In this document: positions 40,700 to 48,131 of the stretch, one piece after another
Position numbering within the stretch: the first letter of the stretch is position 1
How the letters are laid out: each line of letters starts with the position of its first letter
Assembly (NCBI GenBank): GCA_035649575.1
Contig: DASRJH010000012.1
Coordinates: forward strand, 1 to 51,760
Length of the DNA stretch: 51,760 nt
Direction: 5' to 3'
Source of the DNA: DASVAL01 sp035649575
GTDB taxonomy: Bacteria > Planctomycetota > UBA1135 > UBA2386
The notes under the pieces: model-generated
What the model was told of the DNA's origin: nothing
Database searches by the model: none
Seen by the model: the letters and a program-made list of their open reading frames with translations, nothing else
Made by a program: the position numbers and the translations under genes

Positions 40700-42078
40700 G
40701 TACGCTCCCCCACCTGCGCAAGATCGGCGTCCTCGCGCTCGCCATCGTCTCCACACCGCTGCTCGCCCAGACGCCCGTTCGCCTCACCACGGGCAGCGGC
40801 CCGGGCTCTCGTTTTCCGATCGTCGCGCTCGATGCCGACGTCGTCGCCTACCTCGCCATCGTCAACGGCAGCCGCGAAATGTTCACCGTCGCAACCGACG
40901 GCAGCCCGCCGGTGCAGCGCACGACTGGCGCCGACGTGCGCGTCGGCCATGGCGCGCTCGACATCCGGTCGCCCCTGTCGATCAGCGACGACGGCCGCTG
41001 GATCGCGTATTGGAACGCGCAGGGTGTGCACGTGCTCGATACCCGCCTTGGCGCCGACGTGGTCGCGACGACGGCCGCACTGCTGCCCTTCCCACAGCTC
41101 GATGCCGACGGCAGCCGCCTCGTCTACCAGGCGCCGGTCAACGGCAGCCTCGAAGTGTTCATCGTCGACCGCGCGGGCGCCCGCCCGCCCAGGCAACTGA
41201 CCAGCGACAGCGGCGCCGGCCGCCGGCTGCCTCACCTGCGCGCGGCCAAGGTGGTGTTCCAGAAGCTGGTCGGCTTGCACATGGAGTTGTTCGTCATCGA
41301 CCTGCAGGCCGGCACGACGACCGGCCCGCTGACGACGAACAGCGGCGGCGGCAACCGCCACGCCCGCCTGACGCCGGCGGCCGATGCCGTGGTCTACGAG
41401 GCCGTCGGCGCCGACTTCCTGCAGCCGATGCGCCTGAGTCTCGCCGGTGGCTCGCCGGTGTTGGTCGCCCCTGGCAGCAGCGGCGCGCGGCTGCCCGCCG
41501 GCGATGGCGACCAGCAGGTCGTGCTGCAGACGACCGCAACCGCACCGGAGGTGTGGCTCGCCGACCCAGCCATGACGCAACACACGGCGGCGTCGCGCGG
41601 CGGTCATCGGTTGCCGGCGATCGATCGCCACGGGCAGGTGCTGGTGTGGCAGCTCGAGCACCTGGCGCGCAACGAGGTGTTCGCGCTGCGGCGCTGCTGG
41701 CCCGCCGAGGTGTACAACTACGGCAGCGCGGGCCAGCCGTCGGCCGGCGCGTTGGTGCCGTTCGTCGCGACCTGGCGCTGCCAACAGTCGGAGGGCCTGC
41801 ACACGCAGTTGCCGGTCGGCACGCTCGGCGTCCACATACTCGGCACGCCACAGTCGCTGCCGCTGGCGCCGCTCGGCGCCCCGGGCAACTGGTTGCTGGT
41901 GACGTTCGGCGCGTGGCAAGGCCTGCTGGTCGATGCCCAGGGCGACCTGACGTTCACCTACCCGCTGCATCCGGTCTTGCTCCAGCAGCGCACGTTCACG
42001 CAATTCGCGGTCCTCGACACGACGGCCAACCCGCTCGGTGTGGTGACCTCCGCTGCGTTCTCGACGACGCTGCCCTGA
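40696..42078 (+). CDS. Exported TolB/PD40-like beta-propeller protein
   Basis: The ATG overlaps the previous stop (ATGA), so it is coupled to the Vgb-like gene. The 460-residue product has a signal peptide (IGVLALAIVSTPLLAQ) and repeating blades of TolB/PD40 type: LTTGSGPGSRFPIVALDADV, TTGADVRVGHGALDIRSPLS followed by ISDDGRWIAYWNAQ, LPFPQLDADGSRLVYQAPVN, and LTTNSGGGNRHARLTPAADA. After about residue 345 a C-terminal beta domain beginning with CWPAEVYNYGSAGQPS resembles that of the other secreted proteins. A binding or structural role in the cell envelope is inferred. Confidence 0.78.
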   Translation: MSTLPHLRKIGVLALAIVSTPLLAQTPVRLTTGSGPGSRFPIVALDADVVAYLAIVNGSREMFTVATDGSPPVQRTTGADVRVGHGALDIRSPLSISDDGRWIAYWNAQGVHVLDTRLGADVVATTAALLPFPQLDADGSRLVYQAPVNGSLEVFIVDRAGARPPRQLTSDSGAGRRLPHLRAAKVVFQKLVGLHMELFVIDLQAGTTTGPLTTNSGGGNRHARLTPAADAVVYEAVGADFLQPMRLSLAGGSPVLVAPGSSGARLPAGDGDQQVVLQTTATAPEVWLADPAMTQHTAASRGGHRLPAIDRHGQVLVWQLEHLARNEVFALRRCWPAEVYNYGSAGQPSAGALVPFVATWRCQQSEGLHTQLPVGTLGVHILGTPQSLPLAPLGAPGNWLLVTFGAWQGLLVDAQGDLTFTYPLHPVLLQQRTFTQFAVLDTTANPLGVVTSAAFSTTLP

Positions 42079-42118
42079 ATATCGCCGCCCGGCGCGCGTG
42101 GTTACCCACGAACGCAGC

Positions 42119-42415
42119 TCAACGCGCGATCTGCACCACGACGGGCTCACCCGGATCGGCGGTCACGCGGAAGTCGGCCGCGCCGTGGGCACGGTCGCCG
42201 TCGGTGAATTCGGCGCGGTAGGCACCGGCTGTGAGGCCACGAACGAACGGCTGCGACGGGTCGACCACGACGGTGAGCAGCGGCGCGCCGTCGCGGTGCA
42301 GAGCAATGGTCGCGAACAGGCCGTGCTGCGCGGCCACACCCGTGAACACGAGGCTCGTCGGCGTCGCTGCGCGCAGCGTGACGGGGATCGCGGTGCGTGA
42401 TTGTGTAGCACGCAG
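42119..42415 (-). pseudogene. Remnant of a carboxypeptidase-regulatory-like domain gene
   Basis: The minus-strand frame between a TAG at 42416-42418 and the stop at 42119 encodes about 98 residues that read clearly as protein (IPVTLRAATPTSLVFTGVAA, LFATIALHRDGAPLLTVVVD, AGAYRAEFTDGDRAHGAADF). The end, DG.RA..A.F.V....GE.VVVQI, is similar to the last 35 residues of the sigma fusion at 6643-9597. No ATG or ribosome binding site precedes it and the domain is incomplete, so it looks like the C-terminal stump of a lost gene. A GTG at 42349 could start a 76-residue protein, which I think less likely. The 384-bp gap holds nothing else. Confidence 0.5.
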
Positions 42416-42462
42416 CTACTGGACCCGGCGACGAGGATCGTCACCAGAATGCGCGTCGGCGG

Positions 42463-43575
42463 TCACGGCACCACGCCGGTCACGATCGCGTTGCTGGCCG
42501 AGAAACCGCCCGGGCAGCTGGCGTCGAACCACAACCACTGCGAGCACACCGTGAAGCCGACCAGCAGCGGGTCGGCCGGGATCGGCAGACCCACCTGCGC
42601 GGTACCGAGGTTGCTCAGGGTCGCGAAGGACAGCACGAGGACGCTCGGATCGACGAACACGTCGACGCCGAAGATCGGGATCGGCACCGGGAACGCGCCG
42701 AGGCCCAGCACCAGGAAGCCGCCCAGCCCCGCCGGCGCGCGCGTGCCGGCGAACCCGAACGCGGCGTTGCCGACGTTGGGCACCGCGCTGACCGCGGCGA
42801 GCGCGTTGCTGTTGCAACCGCTCGCGTAGCCGATCGCGAACGAACCCGAGAACGGTACGGTGGTCTGCACCAGCGAGTTCGGCGCGAACGCCGCCGTGCC
42901 GACCAGCGCGCCGCCATTCGCACCGGAGGAGTCCGTCGCGTCGCCGTCGAGGTTCCAGGTCGATACCTCGCCCGGAAGAAGAGAGAGCCGCATGTTCATC
43001 GTCGACGCGATCGCCGCCGCGGAGCGCGCGAACGGCCACACGCGTACTTCGTCGATCTCGCCGTTCCACGTCTCGCCGCCGGGCACCGTGAGGTCGCCGC
43101 TGCCGATGCGGAACACGCCGTTGGTGTTCAGGATCGGCCCGGTGCCGACGCCCTGCGCGACCTGCGCGCCGTTGACGAAGATGCGCAGCGTGCTGCCGTC
43201 GTAGGTGCCCGCCACGTGCGTCCACGTCGACAGCGCACCGGCCGTGTAGAACCAGCTGATCGAATAGTTGCCGCTCTGCGTGCTGACCCACCACAGCAGC
43301 CGGTTCGCCTGCGTCTGGCCGGCCTCCACGCGCAGGAAGTAGGACGCGGAGTTGGGGCTGGGGTCCATGCGGAAGATCGTCGGGAACCGCCAGCCGGGGC
43401 CGAGAGTGCTGTTGTAGGTGATCCACGCCTCCGCAGTGACGCCGCTTCCGGGCGCGAGCGTCGGCGAGTACGGGACATCGAGGTAGCCGGTCGTGCCGTT
43501 GGCGAGGACGAGGCCTTGGTTCTGTGCTTGAACGGCGGCGGCGAGAGCGAGCAACACGAGGGCGAACGAACGCAT
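42463..43575 (-). CDS. Secreted LamG/concanavalin-A-like protein with shared C-terminal domain
   Basis: The 370-residue product has a signal peptide (FALVLLALAAAVQAQ), with AAGGAA nine nt before the ATG. Residues 25-220 form a LamG/laminin-G-like jelly roll: VTAEAWITYNSTLGPGWRF, LSTWTHVAGTYDGSTLRIFV, NGAQVAQGVGTGP and NGEIDEVRVWPFARSAAAI are diagnostic for this lectin-like fold. The last 125 residues (from CNSNALAAVS to the end) are the beta domain common to the secreted proteins of the window. A TAGACT hexamer at 43609-43614 is a candidate -10 element 34 nt before the start. Polysaccharide or glycoprotein binding is inferred. Confidence 0.85.
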   Translation of the reverse strand: MRSFALVLLALAAAVQAQNQGLVLANGTTGYLDVPYSPTLAPGSGVTAEAWITYNSTLGPGWRFPTIFRMDPSPNSASYFLRVEAGQTQANRLLWWVSTQSGNYSISWFYTAGALSTWTHVAGTYDGSTLRIFVNGAQVAQGVGTGPILNTNGVFRIGSGDLTVPGGETWNGEIDEVRVWPFARSAAAIASTMNMRLSLLPGEVSTWNLDGDATDSSGANGGALVGTAAFAPNSLVQTTVPFSGSFAIGYASGCNSNALAAVSAVPNVGNAAFGFAGTRAPAGLGGFLVLGLGAFPVPIPIFGVDVFVDPSVLVLSFATLSNLGTAQVGLPIPADPLLVGFTVCSQWLWFDASCPGGFSASNAIVTGVVP

Positions 43576-43765
43576 TGGAGGGATTCCTTCGAGCCAGGGG
43601 GGAACCGCAGTCTAGCCGGCCGGCCGCCCCGGGTTGCCGGTCCTGGCGATCATCCGCGGCGAGCAGCCACCCCCCGCCAAGACTCAACAGGCGCCAGCGC
43701 TCCTCGACCGACATCACCGGCCCGCCGGCGCGCAGGTCGTCGGCGCGAATGAACGCATCGGGGCG

Positions 43766-46471
43766 TCACTTCGGCCGCGGATCGACGCGCACGTCGAGTT
43801 GTTGTTCGAGCGTCGTGCCATCCACCGTGAGGCGCACCGTGTACTGGCCCGGCGGCACCCATGCACCTTGGCGCGAATACGGCGTGTCGTGCCAGATCGC
43901 CGAGATCGGCAGCGAGTCCTCGTCGTCGACGAAGCCGGGGCCGGGCTGGCCCTGCTCGCGCGCGGGGCGCGGTCCGCGCAGATCCCAGACGAACCGATGC
44001 GCGCCCGCGGTCGTCGCGACGCGCTGCGGCGTGCGCGCCCATTCGACCATCACCGTGAGCGCTTCGGGCTTCGGCAGCGCGACGGCATCGTCGCTCGCGA
44101 ACGCGCGCACGACCTTGCCGCTCGCATCGCGCAACTCGAGTGCGACGCGCTGCGCCGCCGCCGGCAACCAGTAGTCGAGCAGGGCGCCGTCGGGTGGGTT
44201 CTGGCCCGCGACCTCTTCGGGCGGCAGCGGCGTGTCGGTGTTGAGGCTGCGTTCGACTTCGTATGCGGGCGGCGGCGCGATCAGCAGCGGCGCGCCGGCG
44301 ACGGCAGGCAGTGCGCGCAGCATGCCGATGCCGTCGAGGATCCAGAACGAACGGCCGTGCGTGCCGATCACCAGGTCGTCGTGGTGCACGACGAGGTCGC
44401 GCACGCTGGTCGCCGGCATGTGTTGGCGCAGCGAGTGCCAGTGCTCGCCGTCGTCGAGCGAGAACGACACCTGCCGTTCGCTGCCGCAGAACAGCAAGCC
44501 CGCGCGTTTTTGGTCCTCCTTGATCGTGTTCGTCGGACCTTGGCCGAGGCCGTTCGTGATCTCGGTCCACGTCTTGCCACCGTCGTGCGTGCGCAGCAGG
44601 TGCGGGCGCTGGTCGTCGAGGCGGATCGTGTTGATCGCGGCGTAGCACGTGTTCGCATCGAAGTGGCCGGCTTCGAGCATCGACACCTTCGCCCACGCGG
44701 TGAGTTGCTTTGGCGTCACGTCGATCCAAGACGCGCCGCCGTCGGCCGTGCGGTGCACGAGACCATCGTCGGTGCCGCACCAGATCACGTTTGCATCGCG
44801 CGGCGACGGCGCGACCGTGTAGATCACGCCGCGGCGCGGCATCGTCGCGAGCTCCGGCGTGCTGTACTTTCCGACGTTCGCGGGCACTTCGGGCCGTTCG
44901 CGTGAGAGGTCGGGGCTGATGACCTCCCAGTGCGCACCGCCGTCGCGCGTGCGCAGCAGCACCTGCGCGCCGAGGAACAGCGTCGTCTTGTCGACCGGGG
45001 AGAACACCAGCGGCGCGGTGCGCAGGAACCGCAGGCCTAGCGCTCGACGGTCGGGGCCGACCCTCTCGACGACGCCGGTGTCCATGTGAAAGCGCGTGAC
45101 CTTGCCGCCGTAGACGAGATCGGGGTGCAGTGGATCGGGCGCAAAGTACGCGTACTCGTCGCCACCGACCGGATGCCAATCGCGGAACGTGATGTGGCCG
45201 TCGCGGCCGCGGTTGGTGATGCCGACCGAGCCGCTCTCCTGCTGGCCGCCGAACACGCGGTATGGAAACGCGTCGTCGCAGATCACGTGATAGAGCTGCG
45301 CGGTCGGTTGGTTGTACCAACTGCTCCAGGTGCGGCCGTCGTTGACGCTGACCGCGGCACCTTGGTCGCCGACCATCAGCATCACTTCGGGATGCAGCGG
45401 ATTGATCCACATCGTGTGGTAGTCGTCGCCGCCAGGTGAGCCCTTGAAGCACGTCCAGGTGACGCCGGCGTCGGTGCTCTTGTACGAGCTGGTGTTGGCG
45501 ACGAAGAGCGTGTCGCGGTCGCGCGGGTGTACCTTCAGTTCCGCGAAGTCGTTGCCGCGGCCCCACAGCCGCCGTTGGTCGGCGACGCGCGTCCACGAAT
45601 CGCCGGCGTCGTCGGAACGGAAGATGCCGCCGACCTTCGGCGCGTCGACGACTGCGTAGAGGCGTTTCTGGTCGCTCGGCGCGATCGCGAGGCCGATGCG
45701 GCCGAGGCCCTGTTCGACGGTCGGCAGTCCACGCGTGAGCTGCGTCCAGGTGGTGCCGCCGTCGCGCGAGCGAAACAGACCGCTGCCGGGGCCCTGCCAA
45801 TTGCCGTTTTCCCACGGGCCTTGGCGCGCTTCCCACAACACGGCGAACACCGTGTCGCGATCGTGCGGATCGATGACGACCGCAACGGCGCCGGTGTCGG
45901 CGTCGCGATACAGCACGCGGTCCCACGTCTTGCCGCCGTCGCGCGTGCGGAACAGCCCGCGCTGCTCGTTGGGGCCATACGGGTGGCCGAGCACGGCGAC
46001 GAACGCGCGCTCGGCGTCCTGCGGATCGACCGCGAGACCGGCGATCTGCTGCGCGTCGGGCAGGCCGCAGTGTTGCCAGGTCTTGCCGCCGTCGATCGAA
46101 CGGAACACGCCGTCGCCGGTGGACAGGTCGGGCCGCTGCAGACCTTCGCCGCTGCCGACCCAGATCACGTCGGGGTTGCTCGGCGCGACCTGCAGTACGC
46201 CGATGGAGCCGGTCGGTTGTTCGTCGAAGATCGGCGTCCACGTGCGGCCGGCGTCGTCCGTCTTCCACACGCCGCCGTGATTGACGCCGACGAAGAACGT
46301 GTTCGGCCGTTCGGCGATGCCGCACGCGCCAACCGTGCGCCCGCCGCGGAACGGGCCGATGCAGCGCCACTCGAGGTGTTGCCACGCGGCAGCATCGAGC
46401 GCTGCCTTCGGCGGTTCCTGCGGGACGAACGACGCAACGCTGGCGAGCAAGCTCAGCATGCGCGCGATCAT
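43766..46471 (-). CDS. Exported sortilin/BNR-repeat propeller protein
   Basis: A 901-residue protein with a short signal peptide (MLSLLASVASFVPQ). It contains many BNR/Asp-box repeats: GVWKTDDAGRTWTPIF, GVFRSIDGGKTWQHCG, GLFRTRDGGKTWDRVL, GLFRSRDGGTTWTQLT, GIFRSDDAGDSWTRVA and others, in two propellers, as in VPS10/sortilin-like glycosyl-hydrolase proteins of Bacteroidota and Planctomycetota. From about residue 720 a non-propeller C-terminal part follows (TVMVEWARTPQRVATTAGAH, VWDLRGPRP). Enzyme activity is unproven; sialidase residues are not obvious. After the TGA the same frame stays open and protein-like for another 50 codons. A TAGCAT hexamer (46532-46537) lies 61 nt before the start. 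Confidence 0.88.
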   Translation of the reverse strand: MIARMLSLLASVASFVPQEPPKAALDAAAWQHLEWRCIGPFRGGRTVGACGIAERPNTFFVGVNHGGVWKTDDAGRTWTPIFDEQPTGSIGVLQVAPSNPDVIWVGSGEGLQRPDLSTGDGVFRSIDGGKTWQHCGLPDAQQIAGLAVDPQDAERAFVAVLGHPYGPNEQRGLFRTRDGGKTWDRVLYRDADTGAVAVVIDPHDRDTVFAVLWEARQGPWENGNWQGPGSGLFRSRDGGTTWTQLTRGLPTVEQGLGRIGLAIAPSDQKRLYAVVDAPKVGGIFRSDDAGDSWTRVADQRRLWGRGNDFAELKVHPRDRDTLFVANTSSYKSTDAGVTWTCFKGSPGGDDYHTMWINPLHPEVMLMVGDQGAAVSVNDGRTWSSWYNQPTAQLYHVICDDAFPYRVFGGQQESGSVGITNRGRDGHITFRDWHPVGGDEYAYFAPDPLHPDLVYGGKVTRFHMDTGVVERVGPDRRALGLRFLRTAPLVFSPVDKTTLFLGAQVLLRTRDGGAHWEVISPDLSRERPEVPANVGKYSTPELATMPRRGVIYTVAPSPRDANVIWCGTDDGLVHRTADGGASWIDVTPKQLTAWAKVSMLEAGHFDANTCYAAINTIRLDDQRPHLLRTHDGGKTWTEITNGLGQGPTNTIKEDQKRAGLLFCGSERQVSFSLDDGEHWHSLRQHMPATSVRDLVVHHDDLVIGTHGRSFWILDGIGMLRALPAVAGAPLLIAPPPAYEVERSLNTDTPLPPEEVAGQNPPDGALLDYWLPAAAQRVALELRDASGKVVRAFASDDAVALPKPEALTVMVEWARTPQRVATTAGAHRFVWDLRGPRPAREQGQPGPGFVDDEDSLPISAIWHDTPYSRQGAWVPPGQYTVRLTVDGTTLEQQLDVRVDPRPK

Positions 46472-46878
46472 GGGCGCTGCGGTCGAGGATCGCCAGCCGG
46501 TGGCACGCCGCGTGTGGGCTCGAACAGCACGATGCTACCCAGGCACAGCCCGGGCCCGGCGCGCCGGTGCAGCCGCCTGCGCGCTCACGCACGCTCGTCG
46601 CGGTGCGGCGGCCGTGATGATCGCGGTGCCGATGTGCCCGTCCATCGCGCTGCTGCTCGCCGTACTCGCAGCAGGATCACCGGCCGCGCGCCGGCGGTTG
46701 CAGGCCGCAGCGCTGCACGACGGCGGCGCCGTCCGGCGAACGGATCCAGGTCGAACCAAAGGCATTGGTGGAGATGCAGGTACATGGCAGGACCGACGAG
46801 AGACTACTCTTCAGCACATCCCCCACGAGTACCGCGGCCCGCTAGGATGGCAGTGGCGCCGATTGGAAAAACCCGACG
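46472..46878. other. Divergent intergenic region without a clear gene
   Basis: 407 bp between the BNR protein and the GT87-like gene. It contains -10-like hexamers for both directions (TAGCAT on the minus strand at 46532-46537; TAGGAT on the plus strand at 46843-46848). A short plus-strand stretch (46815-46890) reads LQHIPHEYRGPLGWQWRRLE, vaguely like the linker before WD40 regions of planctomycete kinases, but it is too short to call. Confidence 0.45.
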
Positions 46879-48027
46879 ATGCGAGATCGCTGGCTGGTTC
46901 TCTCTGTCGCTGCCTACTACGCAATCGCGCTCACCGTGCGCTTGTCGGTCGACGATGCCGGTGTGTGGTACTGGCTGTTCTTTCCGACCACGACAGCGAA
47001 TCCCGTCTTCCTCGATGCCTCGATACTCATCTACGGATCCAAGTGCGGCGAGGAGGGCTTCGCGCTGTATGAGCCCAATGCCTGCCTCAATGGCCTGCTC
47101 GGAACACCCGGATATGTCTTCAACTACCCTCCCTATCTGACCGGCCTTGCCGCTCCATTCGCAACCGAGACCGGGATTGCCGCCTTTTCGATCTTCCAGG
47201 CGGCCCTCTTCCTCTGCGCCTGCTGCGCGGTGGTCAGCAAGATCACCGACCCGACTGCGCGGCGTACGTCCTACCTGCTGCTCATTACATACCCAGTGAG
47301 CCTCGTCATCGAACGAGGCAACTACGAACAACTCACGTTCGCGCTGGTCGTGCTCTTCTGCTTTCTGGCATCGAGCGGGAAACCGTCGAGGCAGATCGCC
47401 GGCCTGATCGCTCTCGCGGTTGCGGGAGCCGCAAAGCTGTTGCCATTCGCTGCCGCCGCCGCCCTGCTGCGTCGGCCGTTTCAGTTGGCGTGCATCGCTG
47501 TTGTCGCCGGCTCGATCTACTACTCGAACGCGGATGCCATCGCCAGCATCGCCAGAGTCACCATGCAGGAGACCTTGACGTCGTTCGGGCTCGTTCAGCT
47601 CTCCACGTTGAACGGCGCCCCGTGGCTCGTCGTCATGACGGTCGCGGCGCTTGTCTCCGGGGCCATCGTCGGACGATCGGCAGCCCGCCAGACCGCTCTT
47701 TCACAAAGCCTCGCCATCGCCGGAACGAGCATCGTGGCGCTGGCATACTTCACGATGCTGAGTTGGGATTACCGGCTGATCAACTTGCTGATGTGCCTGC
47801 CAGCCATCACGTCGAGCGTTCGGCGCCCTTGGCTGGCAGTCCTGTATTACGGCGTGATGTCCTGGGCCTCGAGCTTCGGGCACCACATCTTCGCCCTCGA
47901 CGAGCTGATGGTCGCCGGGCTGCTGGGGTATTGCTGCGCGCTCTCGGCCAAGGCTCTGCTACGCGGTGCAGCCGACGTGCCGCAAGCGCCACGTCGTCCC
48001 GTCTTTGGTTCTGGCGATCCCAGATAG
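46879..48027 (+). CDS. GT87/DUF2029-like polytopic membrane protein
   Basis: A 382-residue protein with about nine membrane helices. It has features of the GT87 (DUF2029) mannosyltransferase-like family: the conserved FNYPPYLTGLAAPFA loop after the first outer loop, the ERGNYEQLTFALVVLFC motif and GAAKLLPFAAAAALLRRP, the last being the K.LP.......R signature. These GT-C enzymes transfer sugars from polyprenyl-phosphate donors outside the membrane. Some GC-poorer codon use compared with its neighbours is noticeable near the start. A strong hairpin follows the stop, so it is a single unit. Confidence 0.82.
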   Translation: MRDRWLVLSVAAYYAIALTVRLSVDDAGVWYWLFFPTTTANPVFLDASILIYGSKCGEEGFALYEPNACLNGLLGTPGYVFNYPPYLTGLAAPFATETGIAAFSIFQAALFLCACCAVVSKITDPTARRTSYLLLITYPVSLVIERGNYEQLTFALVVLFCFLASSGKPSRQIAGLIALAVAGAAKLLPFAAAAALLRRPFQLACIAVVAGSIYYSNADAIASIARVTMQETLTSFGLVQLSTLNGAPWLVVMTVAALVSGAIVGRSAARQTALSQSLAIAGTSIVALAYFTMLSWDYRLINLLMCLPAITSSVRRPWLAVLYYGVMSWASSFGHHIFALDELMVAGLLGYCCALSAKALLRGAADVPQAPRRPVFGSGDPR

Positions 48028-48041
48028 CCGTTGCCACCGCC

Positions 48042-48064
48042 CTCGCGCGCGCGCCGCGCGCGAG
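48042..48064 (+). terminator. Perfect 10-bp GC hairpin after the GT87-like gene
   Basis: 48042-48051 pairs perfectly with 48055-48064 around a 3-nt loop, 15 nt after the stop codon. There is no T-run. Confidence 0.55.
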
Positions 48065-48076
48065 TCCGACGGTCGG

Positions 48077-48104
48077 TTGGATCGGTGGCTCGTGTTGCTA
48101 CCAT
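48077..48104 (+). promoter_or_regulatory. Probable promoter of the lectin/IPT protein gene
   Basis: TTGGAT (48077-48082) and TACCAT (48099-48104) are separated by 16 bp and end 27 nt before the start codon at 48132, directly behind the upstream terminator hairpin. Confidence 0.4.
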
Positions 48105-48131
48105 GCCCGGCCCACCACGGGAACCACACCA

